Of a stretch of DNA of 64,000 nt, positions 1 to 12,200 are shown in pieces (position 1 is the first letter of the stretch; each line of letters begins with the position of its first letter). The notes beneath the pieces were generated by a model that was given only the letters and a program-made list of their open reading frames with translations, made no database searches and was not told where the DNA came from. This DNA is from Pelomyxa schiedti (taxonomy: Eukaryota; Evosea; Pelobiontida; Pelomyxidae): NCBI GenBank assembly GCA_020536535.1, contig JAHLWZ010000838.1, positions 1 to 64,000 of the forward strand. Direction: 5' to 3'. The position numbers were made by a program, and so were the translations under genes.

Positions 1-170
1 ATTCCCTCGCAGCCTCTGCCCCCTGTGCCCAAGAGACCCCTCCCTCCCCCCTCTTCCAAATCCTAAGTCCCCCTGTATTTTCCTCCTACTGCATTCGATT
101 TATTCAATTGACTATTTTCCTTCCGATAGCAGATTTCGTAATAACTATCGTATCATCCACCACCACTACG

Positions 171-3100
171 ATGGCATCACGCAGGCCGCCGCCCCCTGCA
201 CATGCCACCGTCATTTCCGTCGACGACAGCGACGATGACGAATGCGTGGTAATTAGTGGCGGTCGGGCGCCCCCTCCTCCGCCGCAGCAGCACCCGGTGG
301 GCCCCCCTGCCCCTGCCCCTGTCCCAGCTGCGACCTCTCCCTCTTCTACCATCACCATCACCATCACTGCTAGAAGCACAGAGCATGCCCCCGCTCGGTC
401 GGGGTCGCCACCCCCCCTGTGCCCACCTCGTTCCACTGCCCCCAGCCCGCCCATAGGTCCTTCTTTGACCCCCCATCCTGTCTCTACCCCTTCTTCCTCG
501 TCCTCGTCCTCGCCCACCTCGTTCGCTACCTGCACCACCGCCACAACCACAACTACAACAATGTCATCATCAGCATCATCCACTCCAAACAGCGGCAGTG
601 ACATCACCACTACCAACACCAACAACAGTAAAACATCCGCGTGCACAAGCAGTTGCACCAATGCGAGTTCCAATCCAACTGCTTCTGCTACTGCCAATTC
701 CGGTCCTGGTACCAGCCATGACCCAACTCAGCCGACGGCTGTGTCTAACGGGCACACTGATAGTATCAGCAGCAGAACAACTGGGTGTGGTAGTGGTGAC
801 GGTGGTGGAGGCGGCAGCAACGGGGGCACGTCTGGTTACCTAATCAATGGCCACAGGGTGATGTTCCCTTACAAGCCATACCCCGCGCAGATGGCCCTGG
901 TTTCGAATGCTCTATCGGCAATCAAAAACAGCACTCACGCTGCACTGGAATCGCCCACTGGCACCGGTAAGACCTTAGCTCTGCTGTGTGCATCACTGGC
1001 TGCTCAGAAGTCACATAACGAGGCCGTGAGGACGGCTGCAGAGAAAGAGAGACAGCTGAGACTCTCAAAAATTTTAGCCGAAAGGGCTCAACAGAGAGGA
1101 GTTGGGGACTGCGGGACAAATAATGCGGACTTTGGAGTTTCTGATGACGATGACTTTGAACCTAACTTGACAAGCGTGGTTGAAAACGAGACATGGGATA
1201 GGAGGAACATTAAAATTATTTTTAGTACAAGAACACATGGTCAAGTGGCACAAATTGTACGAGAACTGAGGAAAACACCTTACAAACCTCGAATGTGTGA
1301 AAAACCCTTCCCCACTACAGAAATAATTTTTATCAGGTGTGTTCTTGGTTCCAGAAAGATGTATTGCATCAATTCCGCCATTCGGACAAAGCCAAATAAG
1401 AATGCAGAGTGTAAAAGACTCAACGCCAGAGGTGGCTGTCAGTATAAGGCAAGGAGTAAGTTCATATCCCAATCACATATATTTCAACCTGGCGGAGCCA
1501 AAGCCGTATGTGCCAATGTCATACCTGGATTCTCACCCAGTGTAGATTTGGGATGTCGAAGATCTAGTTAAATTTGGGATGGCTAGCGTTGCTTGCCCAT
1601 ATTATGCTGCCAAAGAAATGGCTGAACTCGCTGAATTAGTGGTAAAATAGTTTGTGATAATTGGAGCTTATTCAGTCTAGGTTTGTCCCTACAATTACGT
1701 TCTGGACCCTGGAATACGGGGATCGCTGGGACTTAGCCTCAAAAACACCGTGGTGTGTGCAAGTCACACCCTATGACAGTGACTAACTTATGTAAGGTAA
1801 TTATTGATGAGGCCCACAATATCGAAGATCGCCTGACTGAGGTATCAAGCTGTGAAATGCCCGCTTCGTTACTACAAGAAGCTCGTGATCAACTTGAAAA
1901 ACTTTCTCGTGCAGGCACAACAACCCAGAGAGAAGACGCTCAAAAAGTTTTGCCAGTGGTGGAGTTATTTCAGAAGTTAGCTTCACAATCAGCTGTTTCA
2001 TGTACTCACGAAAATCCAAACGTGGTTTTGCCTGGGAGTGCCCTTCTTTCTCTGCTGTCAGATGGTAAAGTGGATGAAGCTTATGTCACTGACACGTCTA
2101 TGGCATTTGGAAGGCTTTCAATGGACGTTGATGATGTAGAAGATGAAGAATCTATTCAAATCACTCTCTCCTTTGCAGTCCTTACTCTTGTAGAAGAACT
2201 CCTGAAGGTCTGTCATTAATTACTATAAAATGACAGGCGTTAGTTCCTTTCTCTTCAAATTCCAAACAGCGAGTAGGTTCTTACATTCTTCTTCTCAGAG
2301 AATGGAGCTTTTACCAATGACTATAAGCTTGTGTATCAGCAAGAGGGTTCTCGTTCTCAACTGCAACCACAAGAACAGTAATTTACCCTACGATAAAATT
2401 CTCCCCACAATGCCTAAGACAAACCAACAAAGAAATAGTAAATGTAATGTTGTAGGCAAGACTCAATTTCTATGTGGTGCTTGCTGGCAGGAGTTGCCTT
2501 CACTCCAGTTGCGAAAAACTCTCGTTGTGTCATTTTAGCATCAGGCACTTTAGCACCCATCCCACCAATGTGTGCAGAACTGGGACAACTGTTCCCAATA
2601 CAGACAGAACTACCTCATTTTGTAGTCCCACAACAAGTAGTTCCACTCCTTCGCGATATTCGTATAACCCCATAAGGTTTTCATTTGCTCTTTGTGCAGA
2701 TCTATGGGACTGGACCTTGAATTGACGTTTAACAATGTACAAAGAACTGAAATTCTCGATGCCCTTGGTAAAGCGGTTATATCACTAACTGGGGCAGTTC
2801 CTGCTGGAGTTCTTTGTTTCTTCCCCTCATATTCACTCATGAACCGGGTTCTGCAAAGATGGGAAACAACTGGCACGTTGGATCAAATTGCATCCCTAAA
2901 AACTGGGGGAATATTTGTGGAAAATAATGAAGGGGAAGAGTTTGCTGACAGCCTTCGGGCGTACTGTCAGGCAGTTACTGTAGGGTCAGGGTCTATTTTC
3001 TTTGGTGTATGCAGGGGAAAACTCTCTGAGGGATTGGACTTTGCTGATGATACAGCTAGAGCTGTGATTGTTATTGGGTGTGTTCTCTTCAAGAGCTTGC

Positions 3101-3962
3101 CCTCTCATTTACTTTTTTTTTTTTCTGTTATAGGATACCGTATCCCTCAATCAAAGATCTCCGAGTGAATCTTAAGCGCGAGTACAACGACACCAAGCAA
3201 ATCTGTCCCTCCAAATCGCGTCATTGTCCTACAACTGCCATAGCAACACAACGCCTCCCAAGTGAACCGAAGACCCACTTTGCCTCCCAAGCACAAACAC
3301 AGATACAGAAACAATTATCACCTCCCTCATCGTCCTCTCCATCACCCCCAATGTCACAATCCATTCCCGGCACTAATTCTGGTGCTAGCACACAGAAACA
3401 ATCTTGCACTTCCCCCTCAGTTGTACCACCTCCAAACTCCCAGCTCACACAGCAAGCTGCTCCGCTTGTTGCCAAAACCCAAACACAGAGTTCTGCATCA
3501 AATCCCCCAACCTCCAACCTCCCAAATGGCAGTGCCTGGTACCTCCAGCAAGCTCTCCGCGCCGTGAATCAAGCCGTTGGTAGAATTATCCGGCACAAAA
3601 ATGACTATGGAGCAGTGATACTCATCGATGCCCGCTTCCGAGAACCCAGAACTGCCGGTCTTCTCTCCAAGTGGCTGAGGTCCAACATGAAAATCGAACT
3701 TTCAGCTGATTCCGTGGCCCAGCAGCTATCACCATTCTTCCAAGCAGCACACATTGCATACCCTCACCAACAAGTTATGTTACCCAGCAACAACAGCATC
3801 GGCATCAACAATAGCACTACCCTCCCACCACCTCCTCTTGTATCCACTCAGAATCAAGCCCACACACCTTGTGCATCACTGTTATCCAATTCTCGCAACA
3901 GACGTGGGCCAGTGCACAAGAGGCCACGCCGATACCTGACACTTTCCAAGACGCATGAATAA
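171..3962 (+). CDS. FANCJ/BRIP1-like Fe-S DEAH DNA helicase
   Basis: Superfamily 2 helicase of the XPD/FANCJ/RTEL1 group, which unwinds duplexes and G-quadruplexes in DNA repair. The window shows Walker A SPTGTGKT (about residue 261), the 'STRTH' motif, and four spaced cysteines (YC, EC, GC, CPYY) that fit the 4Fe-4S domain. It also shows DEAH with IIDEAHNIED, ASGTLAP, VCRGKLSEGLDF and QAVGRIIRHKND. The order and the linker sequence between motifs match FANCJ better than XPD. About eight GT-AG introns of 35-60 nt must be removed, and each restores the family frame. Start: the first ATG after the upstream stop, at 171; sequence before it lacks an ATG. The first ~225 residues are Ser/Thr/Pro/Gly-rich low complexity. 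A Ser/Pro/Gln-rich insert of roughly 110 residues (about 3195-3535) separates the motif V region from motif VI. RTEL1 or CHL1 are less likely alternatives. Confidence 0.85.
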
Positions 3963-4323
3963 TGACGCTCTTGACAAAGAGTGGGTGTTGCCATGTGTCC
4001 TAAGACTGGGGATTTTTTTCATTTTCCTCGGATGTTGATGGCTTCGCCCATGTTACCAGACTTGTTTTTGCTTTTGTCCTAAATATAAATGTCGAACCAA
4101 TCTTTCCGGGAAGGGGAAACAAAGAAATAAAAACAAAATCCAGCCAGCTTCGACACTGTTTGTGCCGTAGCCCCAATACACCAACCAACCAAACAACACT
4201 GCACAGATCTCGGCGACAGGCAATAGGCAGGCATTTGTTGCCGGACAACTTGTCATATATAACGCGGTAGGAGCCGCATCACCACAGAAACACAAACAAC
4301 AACCGATCTGCACGTAATTGGCA
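3963..4323. other. Intergenic region, no gene seen
   Basis: About 360 bp between the FANCJ-like stop and the RasGAP start. I see no long open frame with coding character, no tRNA or snRNA signature and no repeat. It presumably holds the 3' UTR of the helicase gene and the promoter of the next gene. Confidence 0.5.
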
Positions 4324-6452
4324 ATGTCTGCTGCTGTTCGCAAGGGATCTACGGCGGGCGTAACGGAGCCGGCGCCTCCGACCGCTGACAAAGGCAACAC
4401 CATTCAAAACATGATCCAATTCCTGAGTATTTTCAAGAACGGTCTCTTTGAACTCACAAGTACTCACTCTCTTTCTCCCATTCCAAACAAACCCATATTT
4501 GGTTAGTTCTTGGGGGTCAAAATCTGTATACAAAATCCGGCAAGAAGCCGAGACCCTTCTGCGCCGTGTTTCTTATCGATTCGAGTGGTGGTGCTACTCC
4601 TGCGGACGCACAGGGGGCTCAAGGTCACCTCGTCGACAAGACAGACGTTGCAGATTCTTCCCCCGTGAACCCGACTTGGTGAGCCTTGCTTTTTGAGTTG
4701 TAAAGTAACTTCTAACCATTTACAGGGGAAAAACTTTTGCAATGTATCGCAATCCAGTATCATTTTTTCTCTAACAGTACATAGAGAGATTCCACCAGGC
4801 ACTAAGAAGATTCAAATCCATGTTATAAGCTTCCACAGGCTTGGGAAAAACCGATTGATTGGTGTATGTGAAATTGAGTTAGCTTCCGTGACTCAAAATT
4901 ACTGGTACATTTCTCTTGGGGTACCTCTTGCCTTGGAGTGTGGAACTCATTTAAATAGGGAGGTTGAACCAACTCTCTTCGACCTCGTTCAGGATAAAGC
5001 TGTAAAAGAAAAAGGGAAGCTTCAATTGAAGTGGAGCTGGACTTCAGCTTTTGCTCGAAACGATGACTTCCGTTTGGCTTTCATGAATTACAAGAAAATT
5101 ACACCGGTGTGTGATTCAGCCAAGTCTTCACGTGCAACATTAATTCGCATGAAGATCCTTTTTGCAAATGGCTTTCATGTCTCTCTCGCAATTTGCAATG
5201 CATTACAATCAGAAGACATGGTTGCTGTTGCTCTTATTCGTATATTTAATAGCCAGAGGCTGGCAGCGCCTCTTGTACTTCGCCTTCTGCAGATTGATAT
5301 CGATACTAATTTGAGAGGTTTTTTGCGAGAATATTTGTGAAGCTCCCCAAGTAATCTAACTGCTTCAGCAACCGCTGCTGGCAACACTCTCTTCAGGAGA
5401 GATTCCATGGCAACAAGGATGTGCTCACATTATTTCAAGCTCATTGGCTTCCTGTATTTGCACAATACACTTTCTGCGGGAATTAACACATTGCTTGCTG
5501 ATACTACACGGTACGAGGTTGATCCCCACAGAATAAGGTATTCCATTTTAGTGGTTGGTGACAAAGAGAAATGAATTTGGCACTCAGGTCTGGTGAAGAT
5601 ATTCATGTAAATTCAGAGAGGCTTGTGGCTGCCGTTAATGAGATTCTTTCTGCCATTTTTGCTTCAACTGGACGCATACCTTTGTAAGTTTTGTGCCCGA
5701 GACTCAAAATACTGATAGACAAAGGAACATGAGATTATTGCTGCTTCAAGTTAAAAATTATTTGGAGGAACGAGGAAAACCAAATTTGACCCCTGTGGTC
5801 ATAGTGAACTTATTTTTTTTGCGGTACTTATGCCCTGCAATTTTCTTGCCGGAAGGGTGCTACCTTGTTGAGAGTGAGTCTTTTGGGAAGTTTCTCTATC
5901 TAATTTTCATAGAACCTGTGGAAGTTACTCCAGAAGGAAGGCGAGTGCTTACTTTGATGACCAAAATTATTCAAACTCTTGCTACTGGCGTGAGACAAGA
6001 GTAGACAACCTTCTCAATGAATTGCACTCATTAGTTCCTTTTCCCTAGAGATTCTACACTTGAACCTTTTATGCACCCATTACTTCCAATGTTACAGCCA
6101 ATGCGTGCGGCAACTGAGACATTTGTTACTGCCCTTCTTGTGCGTTTCTTCCTCATTCATATAATTACCTAATATCACAAGGAACCTATCACCAGTGGAC
6201 CACCTGATGAATTCCATTCCAGGTTGGAGGAGGATGACTACCCTAAGCTACTCTCTGTTGTGGTATGCGGCCTTATTCTCCTGTAGTACTCAACCTTAAC
6301 TTGAACACCAGGTCAACAAAATGCACGGTAAATGGGAGAAGATTGAAAAAGAGCTAGCAACTGTACACGAGGCAAGTGGCACTGCCCCCGACATCAAGGC
6401 CAACGTAGATGGTGAATTTGGTGTACTCAAGGGTATCTTGAAGACCACTTGA
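4324..6452 (+). CDS. C2-domain RasGAP
   Basis: GTPase-activating protein for Ras-type GTPases. After a short N-terminal exon comes a C2 domain (about 4505-5040: FCAVFLID, NPTWGKNF, GVCEIELASV), expected to bind phospholipid. A RasGAP domain follows. The arginine-finger segment reads TLFRRDSMAT (about 5385-5415), and the structural signature reads FLRYLCPAIFLPEG (about 5818-5850). This order is that of the RASAL/SynGAP/RASA4 type. Several introns of 40-60 nt interrupt it, and frames join cleanly when they are removed. The ATG at 4324 is the first in the exon. A Ras protein lies 50 kb downstream in this window, but nothing shows that the two pair. The C-terminal tail after the GAP domain is short and ends at TGA 6450-6452. 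Confidence 0.85.
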
Positions 6453-6548
6453 GGTAAATTGCAGCGTTTGCAGCACCAAAGACCACCAAAAAAAAGAGGA
6501 GATTTTTAAAAAAACAGAGAATTTGTCTTCATTTACGATTTTTATCTT

Positions 6549-7516
6549 CTATTTCCTCGTCGGGCAATTTTTGGTGGGGGCGCTCCTAGCTAGAATAATT
6601 TTCATTAGTGTGTACCAAACGAGAGGCGATACCGGCTTCAGCTTCTCCCGGATTTCCAGTATAGTTTTGCTCATTGAGGGTGTTGTTTCAGGTATTGTTG
6701 GGAAAGTTGTTACTGTACGGCCCACATTGTGTGAACGTGTTTCTGGAACTTCCCAATCCAAACCTTTAGCTGTAGGCTGTTCTGTCGTAGGTTTTCTTTT
6801 TAGGGGAACCATGGGTGAAAGTGCCTGAGAAGGAATGTGACTGGTAGTGTATGTTGTTGTTGAACTGTGGCTTATTGGAGCTGTAGGATTTGCATTACAA
6901 GTAGAATTTGGGCCAGAATTATGCTGCGCAGTGGCGTCAAAGCTATTTACAAATGCCCGGCGACTGTCGAGTTTTTGCTTGGTTTCTTCCACGCTTTCAA
7001 ATTCAGGTGCATAGGTAACCTCGTTACATCGTTAGAAAGCCTTTCTTGTTGTTCAGAATGGTGTGGTTTGATTTAATTTGGTTGTTTCTCCGGAGAAAAA
7101 GGGGAATACACACATGTAGTAGAGTTCCATAGAACTCGTAATCGTCAAGGTCTCGCTTTGCATTATGGGCTTCCTCCACCGAAGAATACTTTATCCAATA
7201 AACATCAGTGAATTGATCGGCCGTCTTATAATCATCCAGCAGCCGATACCTACAGTGAACCACACACGCGTTTATAATCGGAATCGACGCACTCACTCAC
7301 ACACTCCAATATTGGACCATGCAGCGCAAACAATGACAGCAAGTCTCCCCTCGCGCCCACTGCCGGCACATTGGACACCATCACGTACCGCGACTCGTGC
7401 AGTATGGTGTACACCTTCACAGCTGTCTCCTTGCCGCCGGACCGCCACCCTGGTCTCGTCGTGCACACTTCCCCCTGCTCGTGCAGCTCGGCAACAACAC
7501 CCGGGTCCTGGCTCAT
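6549..7516 (-). CDS. RBM48-like RNA-binding protein
   Basis: Homologue of RBM48, a single-RRM protein that with ARMC7 is required for splicing of U12-type introns in plants and animals (family knowledge). The sequence shows the diagnostic start AVKVYTILHESRYVMVSNVPAVG, and then DQFTDVYWIKYSSVEEA. The RNP-like end LLHV joins YAPEFESVEETKQKL directly after the second intron, as in known RBM48. Introns start at GTG and are about 50 and 95 nt. The chosen ATG (7514-7516, MSQDPG) follows the stop-free upstream sequence that lacks other ATGs near the domain. The low-complexity C-terminal part ends KTILEIREKLKP, resembling the conserved RBM48 tail. It lies tail-to-tail with the RasGAP gene (97 bp apart). 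Confidence 0.82.
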
Positions 7517-7632
7517 GTGTGTGTTTCTACAATGTTTTGTCGAAATTGGTCTTTTGAAGCTTTTCCGATTTCTGTTTAGAGCATTGCTTTCGACTCGAAC
7601 CTGGTAAACTGGGATGCCACAGTGCATTCAGT

Positions 7633-8820
7633 TCAAATGAAACCTGTTACGTGCCACTGCATTGGCCGAGAGGGTAATTTGAGTGTTACAGTAAGGTGAC
7701 CCTCTAAATCAGTTACTTCGACTGCATGGTTTGGGATGTCACATTGGTGGAACAGGAACCCTGACTCAGCAACCACAGGAGAGCAAACCCCTGCCCTGGC
7801 CTCAATACTCCTCAGTGGTGCAATGGAGTTACAGTCCCAAATTTCCACAGAATAATTCTTCGTGGAGATACAAAACAGGGAGGAGGTGAGCTGAGATATT
7901 CCACGCGTGCCACGGGAAATGGGAACCAGGTTAGCGCCATCAAAGTCATTAAGTTTACAACCCTCCTCAAATTTGTACACACAGCCAAGAATACGAGCAT
8001 CATGGACCTCCACAAAAAGCAGGCGTTTTCCACTTTCTGAGTTCCACATTGCCACGCCTGATGCAAAGTGATTGTCACACGGCGGTACCCACTGTATCAA
8101 GCACACCACGGCCAGCTTCTTGACGGCGTAGCTCTTTTCCAAATCAACCACCGCCAAGAACTGCCCATGTCCCTCTAGCACCCCCACAATCACAGCTTCC
8201 CCAACCACACACTTGTTGCAGAACACAGCGTGGCACTCGTACGCCCACTCGCACCGAACCCCACAGGGTCCCCCAGGCGCCCTCAGGTTGCACACAGTCA
8301 CGTGCCCCTCGTCCCCGCAGTGCACCCACCACCCGCCTGGCGCCACCCCCTGCGCCGTCGTTGTAGTGTCCGCCGAGGCCACCACCTTCCTCCCGCGAGT
8401 GTCGTCCTCCCTCGCCCCGCCGCTGCTCGCCGCGGCAGCCGCCGGGCCAAACGAGTACTCCCAGTCCCACGACCTGATGCGCTTTGTCACTACCACATGG
8501 TCGATGTCCAGGGCCCCTTCGTAGGTCACGAGGGGCGACGCTGATGCGCCGCCGGCGCCCCGGCACAGCAGGGTTGGCATGTTCCTCGTGAGACCACAGA
8601 GGGCCCGGGAGAGCCCGAAGCGGATGTACACGGCGTAATGGGGGTTGGGAATCGCCACACAGAGGCCGAAGCACACCTCGGTGTCGCGGAGGCACCACTG
8701 ACGCAGCCACGCGGTCAGCGGGGGCAGCGACGTGAAATGGCGTGCCGAGCTGTTCCGGCCACACCGAACGTGGGATGACATCCCAAATGCGTGGAGCTGT
8801 TGGTGACACCTCAATGCCAT
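7633..8820 (-). CDS. Unrecognised single-exon protein, 'RCG' family member 1
   Basis: A 395-codon uninterrupted frame, unusual here because neighbouring genes are intron-rich. I do not recognise a named domain. Visible parts, in order: HVRCGR near residue 17, a Leu/Trp-rich stretch with LTAWLRQWCL, a segment ending RSWDWEYSF (about 120), GGWWVHCGDEG, and a C-terminal half rich in short beta-strand-like stretches (MWNSESGKRL, VEIWDCNS, VEVTDLEGHLTVTL). Those stretches suggest a propeller or other all-beta fold. A second, damaged copy with the same order of motifs lies at about 16.7-18.3 kb on the same strand, which supports this as a real protein family. No signal peptide or membrane segment is evident. 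Base composition is more GC-rich in the first half. Confidence 0.7.
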   Translation of the reverse strand: MALRCHQQLHAFGMSSHVRCGRNSSARHFTSLPPLTAWLRQWCLRDTEVCFGLCVAIPNPHYAVYIRFGLSRALCGLTRNMPTLLCRGAGGASASPLVTYEGALDIDHVVVTKRIRSWDWEYSFGPAAAAASSGGAREDDTRGRKVVASADTTTTAQGVAPGGWWVHCGDEGHVTVCNLRAPGGPCGVRCEWAYECHAVFCNKCVVGEAVIVGVLEGHGQFLAVVDLEKSYAVKKLAVVCLIQWVPPCDNHFASGVAMWNSESGKRLLFVEVHDARILGCVYKFEEGCKLNDFDGANLVPISRGTRGISQLTSSLFCISTKNYSVEIWDCNSIAPLRSIEARAGVCSPVVAESGFLFHQCDIPNHAVEVTDLEGHLTVTLKLPSRPMQWHVTGFI

Positions 8821-9275
8821 AGAATTCTTTCCTAGAGTACAGGAAACATTGATTTCACCGAAGGGGAAAACTTGTGCGTCCCATAAGCGTCACAACTGTG
8901 GGGGGTGTCAAAAGGCGACTGGGGAACAAAAATCTACACTTACCGGCGCAGGGCCAGGCGCATAACGTTTTTGTCATTCGCCTTTTACTAATGAGCAACC
9001 GTGCTCCTGGTCGTCATAAATGCGCTTTGATCACGTATTTTTGTGAGGAGAGAGGCTCTCCTCTCTCTTTCCAACTTAAAAAAAATTCTTGTTGTTTGTT
9101 TATGCTTGGAAGTTCTCATTATTTCCCTTTCCACAGTGTTTAGAGTCAGACCATAAAACGGTCAGCCCGCTAGTATTAACTTCACCTCATTTCAACCAAA
9201 ATTTTCGTTGTTGGAGAAGAACACCAACGCTCCCTCCGGCAAAAAGACTCTAAAATTTTTGGCAAAAAGACCAAG
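8821..9275. other. Intergenic region with no assigned gene
   Basis: About 455 bp upstream of the single-exon gene and downstream of the GlnRS stop (both genes on -). It contains a 5-6 bp inverted run (GAGAGAGGCTCTCCTCTCTC region, 9050-9068) and A/T-rich patches. I found no conserved coding frame, tRNA box pair or snRNA-like sequence. Confidence 0.45.
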
Positions 9276-12200
9276 TTAGAACTTGGGTTTTTTCTTGGAT
9301 TCAACAAGCTTCACAGTTCGGTTGAATACGGGCTTGCCGGGCTTGCTATCGAGGTCGGTGCAGAAGAATCCCACTCTCTCAAATTGGAAGCAATCCCACG
9401 GCTTGGCGGCTATGGATGAGGGTTAAGGCAAAGAGGGAATTCAATCTGAAGGGGAAAAAAACCTTTGAGTGATTCATCGATGTAGGCATTGGGGATCACG
9501 ATAAGGGAGTTGGGATTTATATCGTTTTCCCAATCTTTAAGTGCATCGGGCTGTTTCGACTTGAAAAGAACATCGTACAATCTGACTTCAGCTGTACAAG
9601 GTTCCTAAAAACCGTGGTGAGAGACAAGGAAACTGCTATAACTAAAAAAAAACCTCATTTGGACGGGGCTGAGCAACCCAGTGAATGTGACCTTTAGGTG
9701 TTCTAGCGTGGGTGGGGTCATACGTTGCTGTCAAGGACACTATTTTGCCTGTTGTGTCACGTACAACACCCGTGCACGTGATATTGTGCTTAGAGTGTCT
9801 CAGACCAACTTCTTTTCCAACAGCCAACCCCCAGAAGCTCTTTAAAGTGGTTACTAACAGGAAAATGAAGCAGGAAGTGAACCTTGACATCTTTCTCAGA
9901 GAAATCGGCCCTCTCTATGTAAATCACCCTTGAGAAGGGAACCTCATTTCGGCCCCTAGATTCATCACTTGGGTGGTTTGGTCTGCTGACCATTTCCACT
10001 CTATCAGCCTCCCAGTTTACAATTTCCACACGAAGAGGGTCCAAAACCGCCATCCCACGTAGGCACCGATTTTCCATATCCTGGCGGCAGTGAGTTTCTA
10101 CAGATAGGTTAGAGGAAAAGAAAAACGGGACCAGCGTACCCAAGAAAGTGTAGTGAATCCACACGGTGTCATTGGTTGTCACGCCAACAGCATCGCAAAA
10201 ATTATTAATTGCTGTTGGACTGTAACCTTTTCTTCTGAGACCATTTATGGTAGGAAGACGGGGATCATCCCAGCCGTTCACCAGTTCTATGAGCAGTTGG
10301 ACTTGGGGAAAAAAAAAGGAAAAATACGCACTCTTGGTCACCAGAATGAGTAATTTGCGCTTTGACATCACTGTGTGGGTGATGTTAAGACGGCTGAACT
10401 CCCACACGACGGGTTTATACATTTCTAGGGCATCCAGCAGCCAGAAATATGACTCCCTCCTTGGCTATTGATGTGTAAAAAGACTAAAAAGACGAAGAAA
10501 CAGTTGAACTCACTCACCAAAAATTCCAAAGTACACATGGAGTGTGTAATGTCTTCGAGCGAATCATTAATGCAGTGGGTGTAATCGTAGCTTGGATAAA
10601 CACAGTACTTGTTGCCAGTCATAGGGTGAGGCACGTACTTGATCCTGTAGGCAATCAAGTCTCTCATACATGGATTTGGGGAGTCCACAGTCATTTTCAT
10701 TCTCAAAGTTGCTTCTCCCTCCTTAAACCTGCATTGGGATTTAAAAAAAAGCTGGAAAATAATGCTTAGAGTGTACCTGCCCTGGCGCATTTGCTCAAAC
10801 AGGTCCAAGCTTTCCTGAATGGGTCTATCTCTCCAAGGACTTGCAATGCATTTCAGCCGGGACTCCTTGATTTCTGCTGGAGATTGGTGGCAGACATAAG
10901 CCTTCCCTCTCTTAAAGGTATTAGACGAGTTTTTCTTTTTTTCTTCTTTAACCTTAATGAGGGCAATAGCACACTCGATGAGTTGATCAAAGTAACTCGA
11001 GGCATATGTTATTGCACAGGGTGTATGCCCCAGCCATTTGACATTCTAAAAAGATTGTTACCTTATGAGCAACGACGGGAGATTGTACGTCAAGTATCGA
11101 CTCTATGTAAGTGTGATTTTCCTTCTCGGGGTTAGTGTCGTCGTATCTGAGGAAGCACTTGCCGCCATATTTTTCGGCGGTTCCGAAGTTGAGGAACATT
11201 GATTTGGCATGCCCTATGTGAAGGAAACCCTGACAAACTTGTTACTATTAAACGAGGAGAGTAAGGTTACATTTGGCTCTGGAGGAAAACGAGTAACAAC
11301 TTTTCCACCTGTGCGAGCCAAATGTGCTGCGAGTATGGCCGGATTAAGTTGCTTGTTGTCAGATGGAAGAGACAACCCGTGATGCATAGGTTCTGGGGGT
11401 CTTGGTCCTGGGGGAGTAGGAGAAGTCTCAGTTACGGTTGCTGAGGTGGTTGCAGTTGCAGTTGCAGTTGGGGCTGCGGTTGTGGTCACTACTGATGGAG
11501 ATTCTTTTGTAGGCGCTTTATTTTTACCCTTTCCTGCCGCTATATCACTTTCTGTCTTTGGACCCAAAATGGCCAATAGTTGAGCGTCTACTTCATCTTT
11601 CACCGTTTTTCCATCTGCCCACTTAAGTTGCCCCGCTCTAAAAAAAAAAGGTAAGCACCCCATCACAGAGAACCCAGTGCAACTGTGGACACACCTCACA
11701 TTTCTGAGGAATGCAAAAACATCAAACTGGTATCTTTTTGTAGTAACCTCTTCACGAACCGCGGCGAAAGCACGAGCAACTTCAGATTTTACCACAGCAG
11801 GACTGACATCAACGCCAATACCACACTCTCGTTCCAGTACGGTGGCATCAAATCTCTCCCCCAAAATGCCACCACCAACAATGCACCCACTTGGGTCAAT
11901 GCGTGTGAGAAGCTTGATTGCAGCATCCAGTTGTGGCTGCAAGTTCATTTTGTGGTCGGCAATGTACCTGGCAATAAGAGGGCGATGAATATGAGTATGT
12001 GCAGGCAATTTGGCAGAAGCAAGGTTGTATAGTAATACACCAAGGGACTTGTCACAGCCTCCAGTGAGCTTAAGCTAGGACAAATTAGATAGGGAAACAA
12101 AAAGGGGAAAATAGAGACCCACCTCAGTTAGAAGGCCAAACAAACACTCCGTCAACTCTGGATTCCTTACTGTTTCGCGTGCCTTGGCAGGGACAATGCC

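Noticed and set aside
108-170. Upstream extension of the FANCJ-like protein
   Set aside because: It begins with TTG and no ATG; the first ATG is at 171.
6255-6315. RasGAP intron with CCTTAAC branch 12 nt before AG as U12-type
   Set aside because: The donor GTATGCGG does not fit U12, and CTTAAC also fits the common U2-type branch pattern.
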